Position numbers and translations under genes: made by a program. From assembly GCF_029318685.1 (NCBI RefSeq), contig NZ_CP119677.1:558001-622000 (forward strand): DNA of 64,000 bases. The letters run 5' to 3'. Below are positions 17,424 through 26,054 of this stretch, in pieces. This DNA is from Ruminiclostridium papyrosolvens DSM 2782 (lineage in GTDB: Bacteria > Bacillota > Clostridia > Acetivibrionales > DSM-1351). The notes beneath the pieces are model-generated. The model did no database searches and was not told the DNA's origin. It was given only the letters and a program-made list of their open reading frames with translations. Position 1 is the stretch's first letter. Each line of letters opens with the position of its first letter.

Positions 17424-18711
17424 CGTCTTCATACCCCGTAGCAATAACAGAATTTTTGTGATTCAATATGATTGATGGAGAATGCGTTGCAAGTAAGAAC
17501 GAGGTATTATTAAGTTCGGAGATTTTCTTTAAATTATCTACCATATTCAATTGCCATGCAATGTGGAGTGAAATTTCTGGTTCATCAATCAATACTAAAT
17601 ATTCTTTGGGAGTTAAAAAAACTAACTCAAAAAATAGAACTAAAAAGTGTTGCTCACCGGAAGAGAGAACAGCAGGAAGAACCTCCTGTCCTACTAAATC
17701 ACCTTTTTTAAAATAGATTTTGAATCCATTTTCGTTATCAACAGCAATTTCTTTATCTAGAAAAAATTTATTTACTAATGTTTCGAATAGTATGATTTTA
17801 TTCAACAGTTCCTCAAGAACTTTTAATTTTTCAAAATTATCATCAATATATAATGAAAGTACAAGTTTTAATACCTCGTTAGTTGCAAAATCTTTTGTCT
17901 CAAATTGATCTAATATCGGACTAGATTTTTCAAACAATATTCCCTTATCTTTTAATTGATTTCTTTTAAATGATAATTCAGTTAATTTTTTTCGGAGTTC
18001 ATCATCGTTAATGGTGTTTGACGATGGTTTATTACATGATGTTATTACTCTGCTTGGAAAAGTTGCATCAAGTTCTTGGGATATTACGCCACTTTTAGAC
18101 AAATATTTAGAGATTTGTTCTTTTAACTCATTTGGGTAACTTGTTACTTTCCTTATATTTTGTGAATCCTTCTTTGTTGACAAAAGCCTTTCAGCATCAA
18201 TTAATTCTATATTTAACTCATCTAATACTCTTTTCATATTTGAAGGAATATTGCTTAAGAGCATATGAGTTTGATACTTAAGAATACGCTTTTTAGTAGC
18301 GATTGATCTATCTACATAATTATGATCAAGAAGAAGGTACTGCTCATTAAAAGTTGGCATCATACAATCATCTACATTGAATTTAGTACTTGTCGAATGG
18401 GGAGTTATAGGGAATTCAAATTCCTCTGTTGAGGTCGAATAAATTGCTTTTAGCTTAACTTTACCGGACTTTAACTTATGGATTTGTAATTTACAAGTTT
18501 CAAGTTCTATATAAAACGATTTAAATGGTATTATCGTAAAAATATTTAAGTCCTTTTCATTTAAAGCTTTTAGCATTCTAAAAATAGTCGTTTTACCAGA
18601 ACCATTAGGACTATGCAAAATTGTAACATTACCAAAGTTGTTTAATGTTATATCATGGTTATAAATCCCAAATAATTTCTTTACTTTTATTGCTTTAATC
18701 AATATTGTCAC
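17413..18711 (-). CDS. AAA/ABC-type ATPase, AriA-like sensor of a PARIS-type pair
   Basis: 432 residues. Walker A is LHSPNGSGKTT (about residue 35), the signature is LSSGEQHFLV (about 347), Walker B is YLVLIDEPEISLH, and ATHSPSII carries the H-loop. A long helical region lies between, as in SMC/OLD-like ATPases. It overlaps the DUF4435 gene by 11 bp, indicating coupling. By analogy with AriA it would sequester the partner until infection. Low GC like its neighbours. Located between the RnlA operon and the prophage repressor, a usual site for cargo. Confidence 0.72.
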   Translation of the reverse strand: MTILIKAIKVKKLFGIYNHDITLNNFGNVTILHSPNGSGKTTIFRMLKALNEKDLNIFTIIPFKSFYIELETCKLQIHKLKSGKVKLKAIYSTSTEEFEFPITPHSTSTKFNVDDCMMPTFNEQYLLLDHNYVDRSIATKKRILKYQTHMLLSNIPSNMKRVLDELNIELIDAERLLSTKKDSQNIRKVTSYPNELKEQISKYLSKSGVISQELDATFPSRVITSCNKPSSNTINDDELRKKLTELSFKRNQLKDKGILFEKSSPILDQFETKDFATNEVLKLVLSLYIDDNFEKLKVLEELLNKIILFETLVNKFFLDKEIAVDNENGFKIYFKKGDLVGQEVLPAVLSSGEQHFLVLFFELVFLTPKEYLVLIDEPEISLHIAWQLNMVDNLKKISELNNTSFLLATHSPSIILNHKNSVIATGYEDDVQ

Positions 18712-18783
18712 TCTCCTTAAGAAATGAAATTTTAGGTATCGGTTATTTATAAAGCATCTTCGATGAAGTTACTAGTTATATTC

Positions 18784-19131
18784 TTATAATTTTTTCAAAC
18801 TCCCATCCGGGTTATACTTCTGTTTAACAAATTCAATATAATCCTCGACCTGTTTAACGGCTTCGTCTGGCAGGCCAGCTATATCAAGATTGTGGTATGC
18901 TTTTGTTTCATGAGAGGATTTTGCGATATTCCGCATATCCGTACGCCCGAGAAGATAATCTGTTGTTACTTCAAAAAAGTCACCTAGTTTAACAAGTATT
19001 TCATAATCAGGTTCCCTTTTTCCTAATTCATATTTTCCATATGTTGACTGATCAATTTTTAAATATTCAGCAACTTCTTTTTTTGTTAATTTCTTTTCTT
19101 CCCGTAATTGAATTAACCGTTTAGTAAGCAT
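18784..19131 (-). CDS. Prophage CI-type repressor (XRE family)
   Basis: 115 residues. The helix-turn-helix spans about 15-36 (TKKEVAEYLKIDQSTYGKYE) in the XRE style, with LLGRTD closing the domain. The C-terminus is a short helix bundle with no S24 peptidase, so inactivation would need the ImmA-like protein. GGAGG lies 7 nt upstream of the ATG. It is divergent from a Cro-like gene, and four operators lie between them, so it keeps lysogeny. Confidence 0.85.
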   Translation of the reverse strand: MLTKRLIQLREEKKLTKKEVAEYLKIDQSTYGKYELGKREPDYEILVKLGDFFEVTTDYLLGRTDMRNIAKSSHETKAYHNLDIAGLPDEAVKQVEDYIEFVKQKYNPDGSLKKL

Positions 19132-19156
19132 AATAATCCTCCTAAATATAGGATAA

Positions 19157-19265
19157 TAGACAAAATGTCCTAAAACAATAAAATAGACTAAAAGTCTATT
19201 AAATTAATAAAGACTATTGACAACTAGACGAAATGTCTATATATTATAGATAGACATTTCGTCTA
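19157..19265. promoter_or_regulatory. Four-site operator array of the lysogeny switch
   Basis: Four 15-bp sites with consensus TAGACnnnnnGTCTA lie at 19157, 19184, 19225 and 19251 (the first ends GTCCT). Sites 3 and 4 are mirror images and make one long inverted repeat. Centre spacings are 27, 41 and 26 bp. Site 3 fills the spacer of the rightward promoter; sites 1 and 2 face the repressor gene. Confidence 0.85.
19217..19245 (+). promoter_or_regulatory. Rightward early promoter (PR-like)
   Basis: TTGACA (19217-19222), 17-bp spacer, TATATT (19240-19245), with an operator exactly in the spacer. It drives the Cro-like gene and the early region. Confidence 0.85.
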
Positions 19266-19286
19266 GTTAGTTTTGGAGGTGATAAA

Positions 19287-19490
19287 TTGAGAAATTGGCT
19301 TAAAGATTTAAGGATTGCTAAAAATCTTACACAACAGAAAGTAGCCAAATTGGCCGGGGTTGATGTTACAACGATAAATAAGATTGAACTTGGTGGTAGA
19401 AGACCTTCACCTGATACAGCAAAAGCAATTGCCGAAGTCTTAGGTTTTGAATGGACAAAGTTCTATGATGAAGAGCAAGAATCCGCATAG
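19287..19490 (+). CDS. Cro-like XRE regulator
   Basis: 67 residues, one XRE helix-turn-helix (NLTQQKVAKLAGVDVTTINK) and little else. It begins with TTG at 19287, supported by GGAGGTGATAAA immediately upstream. First gene after the rightward promoter, so probably the lytic-side regulator acting on the same four operators. Confidence 0.8.
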   Translation: MRNWLKDLRIAKNLTQQKVAKLAGVDVTTINKIELGGRRPSPDTAKAIAEVLGFEWTKFYDEEQESA

Positions 19491-19504
19491 GAGGCAAGGG
19501 AAAT

Positions 19505-19714
19505 ATGAACATTCCTATCAAAAACAATATTCAAAAATTACGGGAGTCCAGAGGACTTAATCAGGAGGACCTTGCAGAAGTCTTGGGAGTGACCCGCACA
19601 TATTTGTCGAAGCTTGAAAACCAGAAGTTCTCTCCCGGGCCGGGTCTTATGCAGAAAGTTTGCTCATTCTTTGGTAAGGAGCTGGGGGGAAGTATTCTAT
19701 ATTGCCGGAGGTGA
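19505..19714 (+). CDS. Second small XRE regulator
   Basis: 69 residues with one XRE domain (LNQEDLAEVLGVTRTYLSKLE). It starts 14 bp after the Cro-like gene, with GGAGGCAAGG before the ATG. Possibly an antagonist or activator of the lysogeny switch. Its stop lies just before the next gene's GTG start. Confidence 0.75.
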   Translation: MNIPIKNNIQKLRESRGLNQEDLAEVLGVTRTYLSKLENQKFSPGPGLMQKVCSFFGKELGGSILYCRR

Positions 19715-19719
19715 TAAAA

Positions 19720-19980
19720 GTGGCAGTTGAAGTAGATGTGAAGGTTAAGCAGTACATCCACAAGGTGTCGGTTGACAGGAAAACAGGGGAAAAGCTTTCC
19801 GAGACTTATGAGCCATATGGAGAAGTGCCGGAAATAACACTTGAGGAACATACCAACAAGTTATTAAGAGCAACTGTTGGAGATGTTGACCGCTATGTTG
19901 GCAAGATGCTCGACGATTTGAAGATGCAGGAGGGGGAGAGAACTCCCCAGGGACTGGAACACCGGGCGGAAGGGGCTTGA
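19720..19980 (+). CDS. Small phage early protein, unknown
   Basis: 86 residues from GTG at 19720, chosen because GGAGGTGATAAAA precedes it; an in-frame TTG at 19702 lacks one. The sequence is charged with no membrane segment; VDVKVKQYIHKVSVDRKTGEK is followed by an acidic helix. No function recognised. It lies in the early operon between XRE genes. Confidence 0.6.
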   Translation: MAVEVDVKVKQYIHKVSVDRKTGEKLSETYEPYGEVPEITLEEHTNKLLRATVGDVDRYVGKMLDDLKMQEGERTPQGLEHRAEGA

Positions 19981-20092
19981 GAAGTGAAGGCATGGTATGA
20001 AGTGGTTTGACATTGCCATTATATTACCAGCTACATTGCAAGTCTATTTCAGTTGGTACATTTCAACTTTACGAATAGGAGGTGAAAGTAAA

Positions 20093-20602
20093 ATGAAGTT
20101 TGGAGAAATTGCACGGCAGGCTCGGATCACTTGTGGGCTTGGTACAAAGGAAGCGGCTGGAAAGCTTCACGTCACACGGCAGACTCTTTCAAATATGGAG
20201 AACGGCGAAACAGCGCCAGATCCTCAGAATGTTTTTAATATGGCCCGGCTTTATAATGAACCTGCTCTGTTGAATTCACACTGTAAATGTAATTGTCCTA
20301 TAGGAAGGAAACTTAATTTCATACTTCCAAACAAGATGCCCAAAAATCTGACTGCTATTACTGTCAGGAATATGAAGGAAGCCGAGGAGCATGTGAACAG
20401 TCTAAAGGAGTTTGCATACCAGAGTGTCACAAACACTGATATGTCCCGTATGCGGAAGATGGTCAAGGAAATACTGGAGGCTGAATACTGGATTGAAACT
20501 CTTAAAGAACAGCTTATCAGGGAGTATGGTGTCGGTGAGCTTGAAAGTCTCATAAGGGAAGTAAACTGCGGATATATTGACGAAGGTCTTGTGTGTTTGT
20601 AG
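20093..20602 (+). CDS. Phage XRE-family protein with helical C-terminus
   Basis: 169 residues from the ATG at 20093, preceded by GGAGGTGAAAGTAAA. The N-terminal helix-turn-helix (GTKEAAGKLHVTRQTLSNME) is followed by a short Cys cluster (CKCNC) and a long helical region, perhaps for dimerisation. Third regulator-like gene in the early operon. Target unknown. Confidence 0.7.
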   Translation: MKFGEIARQARITCGLGTKEAAGKLHVTRQTLSNMENGETAPDPQNVFNMARLYNEPALLNSHCKCNCPIGRKLNFILPNKMPKNLTAITVRNMKEAEEHVNSLKEFAYQSVTNTDMSRMRKMVKEILEAEYWIETLKEQLIREYGVGELESLIREVNCGYIDEGLVCL

Positions 20603-20617
20603 GGAGGGGCAGAGTTT

Positions 20618-20728
20618 ATGACAGTCAAACTTGCATTACTGCTCAGAAAGCTGGGCTTGAGTGTTTCCTATGATGGAGACAGAAAGATTGTTTTAGTAGA
20701 AAAAGACATAAAAAAAGCAGCTATATAA
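20618..20728 (+). CDS. 36-residue phage ORF, unknown
   Basis: ATG at 20618 preceded by AGGGAGGGG; it encodes MTVKLALLLRKLGL... and ends DIKKAAI. Good ribosome site and tight packing after the upstream gene support translation. No known domain. Confidence 0.45.
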   Translation: MTVKLALLLRKLGLSVSYDGDRKIVLVEKDIKKAAI

Positions 20729-20876
20729 GCCGCTAAAATAAAAACGTTAATTTGATTCTAGCATGGGCGGTCGGCCTGTGTCAATGAGTATAAAGACACA
20801 ATGCTGCCTATTTAGAAGGTCGAATAGGAATATTGAGTTATTTAAATATTACAAATTCTAAGGAGGATTTAATTAT

Positions 20877-21119
20877 ATGAAAGCTACAGGTATAGTAAGA
20901 AAAGTTGATGAGTTGGGTAGAGTTGTTTTACCCGTTGAGCTGAGAAGAACACTTGATATTGAGGAGAAGGATGCTTTAGAGATTTTTGTGGATGAAGAAA
21001 CTATTATCTTGAAAAAGTATGAGCCGGCTTGTACATTCTGCGGTAATGCTAAGAAGATAACTAATTTTAAGGGGAAAAATATATGTCCTGATTGTATATC
21101 TGATATTAGTAAGGCATAG
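20877..21119 (+). CDS. AbrB/SpoVT-type regulator with zinc ribbon
   Basis: 80 residues. The N-terminal swapped-hairpin domain reads MKATGIVRKVDELGRVVLP, typical of AbrB and SpoVT. The tail has CTFCGN and CPDC, a four-Cys zinc-binding knuckle. AGGAGG precedes the ATG. Phage AbrB-like regulators may imitate host transition-state control; the target here is not visible. Confidence 0.85.
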   Translation: MKATGIVRKVDELGRVVLPVELRRTLDIEEKDALEIFVDEETIILKKYEPACTFCGNAKKITNFKGKNICPDCISDISKA

Positions 21120-21193
21120 CAGTTTGATAAGGTTTTGTCATAAAAAAATATTTCTTCAGCCGAGGCAACTTTCATTATTTGATTTAGCGGAGG

Positions 21194-22036
21194 TTGCAGT
21201 TCCAATATACAGGAGGCGGTAATATACAAGGGTTTATAAAAGAATATAGAAATATTGTTGATCATTGGGTTTTTCAAGATGCATATGCTTTTAAAGTCTG
21301 GAACTATATTCTTCTTAGTGCTGCATACAAAGACTACAAAAAGCCCTGTAAGGGAACAATGGTGACTATTCACTCAGGACAGCTGATTTATGGCCGTCCT
21401 GAGTGGAGCAGGCTACTTAATATTCCAGAGGGCAAGCTTAGAAGCATTATTGACCTCTTGAAGCAGGATTCAATGATTACACTTGACACTGTAGGCAGAA
21501 GGTATTCTGTTATTACGGTTGTAAACTGGGAGAAGTACCAGTCAAATGACATTTTAGACACTGATAGGGTAAATATACTCCAAAACATAACCAACGAAAC
21601 AACCAACTACAACGCTAGTAATGATAATGCTTTAAAGGATATTGACAACCAACAAAATAATCAACAGAAAACCAACCGAGAACCAAATAAAAAGAATATT
21701 AAGAATATTAAGAATATAAAAGAATTAAAAGATATATATGTGTCAAATCCTAAAACACAAAAATTTGTTCCACCTACACTTGAGGAAGTACAAGATTATT
21801 GCCAGGAACGAAATAATAGTGTGGATGCTGAAAAGTTTGTTGACCATTACATAGCTAACGGATGGATGAGAGGTAAATCAAAAGTGAAGGATTGGAAAGC
21901 TTGTGTAAGAACATGGGAAAAGAACAGCACCATGTTTTCCTCCCAGAAAAATGAGAAGCCATCTAACAGGAGCAACTTCGAACAGAGGGAATACGGAGAC
22001 GAATACTTTGACGGGTTCTTTAATAACACGGGCTGA
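21194..22036 (+). CDS. Phage replication initiator/DnaD-like protein
   Basis: About 270-280 residues. The N-terminal winged-helix part (FIKEYRNIVDHWVFQD...LIYGRPEWSRLLNIPEGKLRSIIDLL) resembles phage replisome organisers. A low-complexity linker with KNIKNIKNIK follows, then a C-terminal helical part (DWKACVRTWEKN) like DnaD tails. A TTG at 21194 opens the frame but is jammed against its GGAGG. A better GGAGG (21212-21216) sits 7 nt before an ATA codon at 21224, exactly where homologues start, so the true start may be ATA or a mutated ATG. Confidence 0.72.
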   Translation: MQFQYTGGGNIQGFIKEYRNIVDHWVFQDAYAFKVWNYILLSAAYKDYKKPCKGTMVTIHSGQLIYGRPEWSRLLNIPEGKLRSIIDLLKQDSMITLDTVGRRYSVITVVNWEKYQSNDILDTDRVNILQNITNETTNYNASNDNALKDIDNQQNNQQKTNREPNKKNIKNIKNIKELKDIYVSNPKTQKFVPPTLEEVQDYCQERNNSVDAEKFVDHYIANGWMRGKSKVKDWKACVRTWEKNSTMFSSQKNEKPSNRSNFEQREYGDEYFDGFFNNTG

Positions 22037-22156
22037 AAATGTAAAAAGATAGAAAGTTGCTCTTTGAAAACTGAATAGTGCGGTATTGAAATATTGACTT
22101 TACTTGATTCCAGATATAGTATTATTTATATTTAACTTAAATAGGAGCTTTAATTT

Positions 22157-22396
22157 ATGAAAAATAAATTAATTAGCGTAAGAGAACATCAAAGACCTTA
22201 TAGACCATTTATTGTATCCCTAATTTATTACATTTTCGGAGTTGCCTTATTTATTGAGCCACTGTTTTTCAAAGGCTTATTTACAAGTGAAGTTACCAAT
22301 GCTTCAGATATTGTGGCACGGATATTTATTATATTAATATTTTGGGCATTTGGATTATTAAGTATAAGGGTAGGATATAAGAGAAGAAGATGGTAG
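22157..22396 (+). CDS. Small membrane protein, unknown
   Basis: 79 residues with two hydrophobic helices (about 19-40 and 51-70) and a basic C-terminus (GYKRRRW), suggesting N- and C-termini inside. AGGAG precedes the ATG. It forms a pair with the next membrane gene, 28 bp on, in the early region. Could be a superinfection-exclusion protein (guess from position). Confidence 0.55.
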   Translation: MKNKLISVREHQRPYRPFIVSLIYYIFGVALFIEPLFFKGLFTSEVTNASDIVARIFIILIFWAFGLLSIRVGYKRRRW

Positions 22397-22424
22397 TACT
22401 GAATATCAGGAAAAAGAGGTAACC

Positions 22425-22874
22425 ATGGAATTTTTATTTGTGATTGGTTTTGTAATAGTATTTATTTTTATATCATGGTTTCTATTCACTTTAGCAAATG
22501 GTGATATCCTAATAATCCTTAAATGGGCAAAATGGATATGTATCCTAGTGACTTCCATAAGCTTTATTGTTTGGGCTATTGAAAGTATGAAAACTTCTAA
22601 ATGGTTCGATATAAGAAATATAACAACTATACCTTTGTTAATTAATTTATTCTATGGGATTTTATTGATTATATGTCGTGTAGTCATAATTAAAATGAAG
22701 AATAGAAAATCGAGGGGTACCATGATGTATGGTATTACATATAATAATCCTAGCATAGAGTCCTCAAATAATTACGTACATCAACGGGCCATGATGATGT
22801 TGGTCATTCTCATAGTGGTTAACCCTATTCTGAATATTTACTTTTGGGTTGATTTTATTAAGTTATATTTTTAA
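22425..22874 (+). CDS. Membrane protein with about four helices, unknown
   Basis: 149 residues. Hydrophobic segments at about 2-22, 32-52, 65-88 and 122-145. GAGGTAACC precedes the ATG. A terminator follows at 22908. Together with the preceding gene it forms a small membrane module inside the prophage; superinfection exclusion is possible but unproven. Confidence 0.55.
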   Translation: MEFLFVIGFVIVFIFISWFLFTLANGDILIILKWAKWICILVTSISFIVWAIESMKTSKWFDIRNITTIPLLINLFYGILLIICRVVIIKMKNRKSRGTMMYGITYNNPSIESSNNYVHQRAMMMLVILIVVNPILNIYFWVDFIKLYF

Positions 22875-22907
22875 ATTATTATAGAAAATAAATAAAATTT
22901 CAAATTT

Positions 22908-22942
22908 ACCGCACATTCATTTTTCAAGAAGTGCGGTTTTTT
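22908..22942 (+). terminator. Terminator after the membrane gene pair
   Basis: ACCGCAC and GTGCGGT stem with a 16-nt loop, followed by TTTTTT. Confidence 0.75.
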
Positions 22943-23064
22943 AGTTGCACAAAAATATATAAATAAGCAAAAAAAAAGGGCTCTCTCGCCCAAACAAATG
23001 TCACTTTTATTATAACACAGATGCAGTAGAAAACAAGATTAGAGAGAGAAAGGCGGGAGATGCA

Positions 23065-23601
23065 GTGGAAATTTCAATTGACAAGATGATTCAGATTGGA
23101 GTCCAAGCCGGAGTAAGGGAAGCTCTGGACAGGATCAGCAAGGAGAAGGAGGAAAAAAGGAAATCACGGTTTGACAGGAGGTTAAGGAATACTGATTTAC
23201 TGCTGAAGAATTACAACAAATTTGTTGCACACTGCAACACGGCACTGTATACCAGCAAACAGCTAAAGCAGGCCAATGCAATTGATATTCTGGATGAGGT
23301 GGAGGATGATGAGGACGAAGTTTATGTCCGTTCAATTATGAGGACAAGGGAAAGAACCTATCTTATTGTCAACCACATTAAAAGGATTCTCGGTTACTAC
23401 AAGTACATAACAAAGTCCGAGCCGGAAAAGGAGAGAAAATATAGGGTGCTTGTGGGTCTGTATATTGACAAAAAGACTTATAGTCAGATGGCTGAGGAGC
23501 TGTATTGCAGTACAAAGACTATTGAAAGGGACAGGAAAGATGCTATTGAAGAATTATCGGTTTTGATATTCGGTGTGGATGGTTTGAAGCTGGATGCCTA
23601 A
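23065..23601 (+). CDS. Phage late transcription regulator (ArpU/RinA-like)
   Basis: 178 residues from a GTG at 23065. The C-terminal sigma-70 region-4-like helix-turn-helix reads YSQMAEELYCSTKTIERDRKDAIEEL. The N-terminus is helical and highly charged. Such proteins activate the late (packaging and morphogenesis) operon of Gram-positive phages, and the gene stands just before that operon, interrupted only by a cargo gene. Confidence 0.78.
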   Translation: MEISIDKMIQIGVQAGVREALDRISKEKEEKRKSRFDRRLRNTDLLLKNYNKFVAHCNTALYTSKQLKQANAIDILDEVEDDEDEVYVRSIMRTRERTYLIVNHIKRILGYYKYITKSEPEKERKYRVLVGLYIDKKTYSQMAEELYCSTKTIERDRKDAIEELSVLIFGVDGLKLDA

Positions 23602-23615
23602 GTAACAGAGAAAGA

Positions 23616-23655
23616 AAATACCATTTTGAGCAGAAACAAAATGGTATTTCTTTTT
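23616..23655 (+). terminator. Terminator after the late regulator
   Basis: AAATACCATTTTG and CAAAATGGTATTT form a 13-bp stem with a short loop, followed by CTTTTT. Confidence 0.85.
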
Positions 23656-23729
23656 AATTAAATGCCGTTTTACATCAATGGGGTTTTATGGTATATTATT
23701 GTAAAATTTTACTTTGGAGGTGGGCATAG

Positions 23730-25139
23730 ATGTTTGATGAAAAATTTATAAAAGAGATTAAGCATATTTTGTATTTGATTTTTCAATATGGTATCGATAG
23801 AGTACGGAATGCTGACAAATTATTAAAATTTTATGATATTGACTTATATAATGAGTTTGTTGAGAAAGTACATACAGGTTTTATGATCGCTCAAAAAGAT
23901 ATATTGTTAGGTCTTGAGAAGGAAAGTATATATAAAAAGAAACTTAAAAATAGATTAAGCGAAGCCAATAATAGCAAGAACAAGGATTTGTCTAAAGAAT
24001 TAAGGAAAAAAATAAGCGAAACTGAAGATAAAGAGTTTATTTATAGAAAGCTTGCAGACTCTATTGCTTGGCAACTTGTACAACTTGATGGAACCTCTAT
24101 TAGGCGTCTTTACCGAAATGTAAATCAAATTGATATTAAAAGTGCTAATATAACTCATGATATAAAAACTGTAGATGAAATATTTGACGCAAATAAATTG
24201 CACTTTCCATTGATATCTGATATTACATCATTTATGCAAGTCGGCGATCTATTAATATGTGATAGAGAGAAAAACAGAATAGGTATTATTGAACTAAAAG
24301 AAGGGCTGGTAAATCAAAAAATTGAAAAAATAATTGATGATTTCTCGAAAACTCAATGTGAATATATGCTATATTTAGCTACCAAAGATGAAAATGAAAA
24401 ATTTCATAAACAATTTGATAGATACATAAAACAACAAAGAATTATTTATGAAACAATAAATACAATAAATACTGGTAAAGGCGTTGATAACGCCACTGGA
24501 ATGAATATATCAATACCCAATGACGTTTTCGAAGTAGAAAGTTTTGATCAAGAGATAAACAAAATGCTTATGGAGACAAACAAGAAAAACTACTCAATAC
24601 GGGTAATAGATGATTGTCTCTTAGTTGGAGTATATAATAATATTCGTCTCTTAGGGATGGTAAAGGCTTTTATAGAATGGGTTAGGGGGTTAAAAATAGA
24701 GTTTCCAATTATTAATTTTGCTAATTCATTAAGAGTTCCAGCTGTTTTCCCAATATTCCTTCATCCATTTTCTTTGGAAGATAAAATAAAAATTGTTAAT
24801 AGTGAGAAGACAATTTTAATGTGTTTGGATATAGAGAAATGGCTTAAACAGATGAGTGAATATGGAATAACACATAAAATTTTATCAAAGAAAGAAACCG
24901 CACATATTAACAGTAATTCTGATATTAAGGCCTTCGAATACAAAGGACAGGCAATAGAAATTACATATGAAGGGACTAGTGGGCTATTATATGATAGTAT
25001 TTTCTCAAGGATGTTCTATGAGTTGACCAAACCTAAAAGTTTGATAAAATTTTTAATCCATATGCGAAAAGAACACCAACAACTTGTAAGTGAGCTCACA
25101 GTAAATAATGAATACTCTTCAAATGATAAAAATTTGTGA
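23730..25139 (+). CDS. Putative PD-(D/E)XK-type nuclease, prophage cargo (possible anti-phage effector)
   Basis: 469 residues, unrecognised as a whole. The middle contains a PD-(D/E)XK-like pattern: SDITSFMQVGDLLI (Asp about residue 170), then IGIIELKEG (E-L-K). The N-terminus is helical and charged; the C-terminal half has no known motif. The gene has its own promoter region (TATATT about 30 bp upstream), GGAGG before the ATG, and is enclosed by terminators at 23616 and 25261. It is lower in GC than neighbours. This isolated insertion between late regulator and terminase is a usual site for moron genes. Nuclease activity is inference. Confidence 0.55.
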   Translation: MFDEKFIKEIKHILYLIFQYGIDRVRNADKLLKFYDIDLYNEFVEKVHTGFMIAQKDILLGLEKESIYKKKLKNRLSEANNSKNKDLSKELRKKISETEDKEFIYRKLADSIAWQLVQLDGTSIRRLYRNVNQIDIKSANITHDIKTVDEIFDANKLHFPLISDITSFMQVGDLLICDREKNRIGIIELKEGLVNQKIEKIIDDFSKTQCEYMLYLATKDENEKFHKQFDRYIKQQRIIYETINTINTGKGVDNATGMNISIPNDVFEVESFDQEINKMLMETNKKNYSIRVIDDCLLVGVYNNIRLLGMVKAFIEWVRGLKIEFPIINFANSLRVPAVFPIFLHPFSLEDKIKIVNSEKTILMCLDIEKWLKQMSEYGITHKILSKKETAHINSNSDIKAFEYKGQAIEITYEGTSGLLYDSIFSRMFYELTKPKSLIKFLIHMRKEHQQLVSELTVNNEYSSNDKNL

Positions 25140-25260
25140 TTAATTGAAGTAGACAGCGTGTTTCAAGAAGATATTAATATTAATAATGTCATATAACCAC
25201 ATGTCCAAAACATGTCGATGCAATGTCTCAATGAATGATGTTATTATGTAATCTGAAAAG

Positions 25261-25295
25261 TACCGTTTCGGGGTGAAGGCCGGGACGGTATTTTT
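25261..25295 (+). terminator. Terminator after the cargo gene
   Basis: TACCGT and ACGGTA pair, with extra pairing inside the loop (GGCC...), followed by TTTTT. Confidence 0.7.
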
Positions 25296-25332
25296 GCTTT
25301 CCTAAAGATTTAAGCAAAGAAGGTGGTTTGAG

Positions 25333-25881
25333 ATGAACACTGTTGACCCTATAAGGGAACCTGAAAAAATTAAACAAATTTGTTCGTACCTAAAGATGAA
25401 TAATAAAAGGGATTTTATTATGTTCTACACTGGTGCTTATTCAGGACTTAGAATTTCAGACATTCTTAAACTACAGATATGTGATGTTAAAAACAAAGAT
25501 GTAATCAGGATTCGTGAAAAGAAAACTAAGAAAGAGAAAAAGTTTGAAATAAATCCTGAGTTAAAAAAAGAATTAAAAAAATATTGTGAAGGGAAGAATC
25601 CTAACGAATATTTAATACCAAGTAGACAAGGGAAAAATACTCCTTTAAGTCGCGTAAGAGCATATCAGATAATGAAAGAGGTTGGCAATTTATTTGACAT
25701 ACCTGACCTCGGTACTCACACATTAAGAAAAACATTTGGTTATCAACACTATAAACAATTCAAAGATGCAGCATTGTTAATGACAATATTCAATCATTCA
25801 AGCCAAAAAATTACTTTAAGGTACATTGGGATTGAGCAGGAAGACATCAATAAAAGCATGAAGAAATTTCGTTTATTTTGA
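25333..25881 (+). CDS. Tyrosine recombinase catalytic domain, short form
   Basis: 182 residues, only the catalytic domain. Visible are the Arg I motif SGLRISDIL, HTLRKTF (HxxR), NHSSQ (second His) and the Tyr nucleophile in LRYIGIEQ. The N-terminal core-binding domain of normal integrases (about 300 residues) is missing. Such short recombinases occur near terminase genes in clostridial phages and may resolve multimers or act on another site. It is distinct from the serine recombinase that explains the ssrA integration. Confidence 0.8.
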   Translation: MNTVDPIREPEKIKQICSYLKMNNKRDFIMFYTGAYSGLRISDILKLQICDVKNKDVIRIREKKTKKEKKFEINPELKKELKKYCEGKNPNEYLIPSRQGKNTPLSRVRAYQIMKEVGNLFDIPDLGTHTLRKTFGYQHYKQFKDAALLMTIFNHSSQKITLRYIGIEQEDINKSMKKFRLF

Positions 25882-26054
25882 TTTGACATTAACATAACGA
25901 GAACGTGTTAAACTCATTTCCAATGTTAGCCTAAGATGCATTGATACAAGGCTTTGCAAGGAATATGCCAGTTTAACAGAATAATAGATATGTTAAAGTG
26001 AGAAAATTTTTCCTTCTATAATGTATGTAAATTTTAATTTGTTGAGGTGTTAAT

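Noticed and set aside
22060-22090. String like the rRNA spacer (CTTTGAAAACTGAATA)
   Set aside because: No rRNA gene nearby; short string, probably chance or a processing-site relic.
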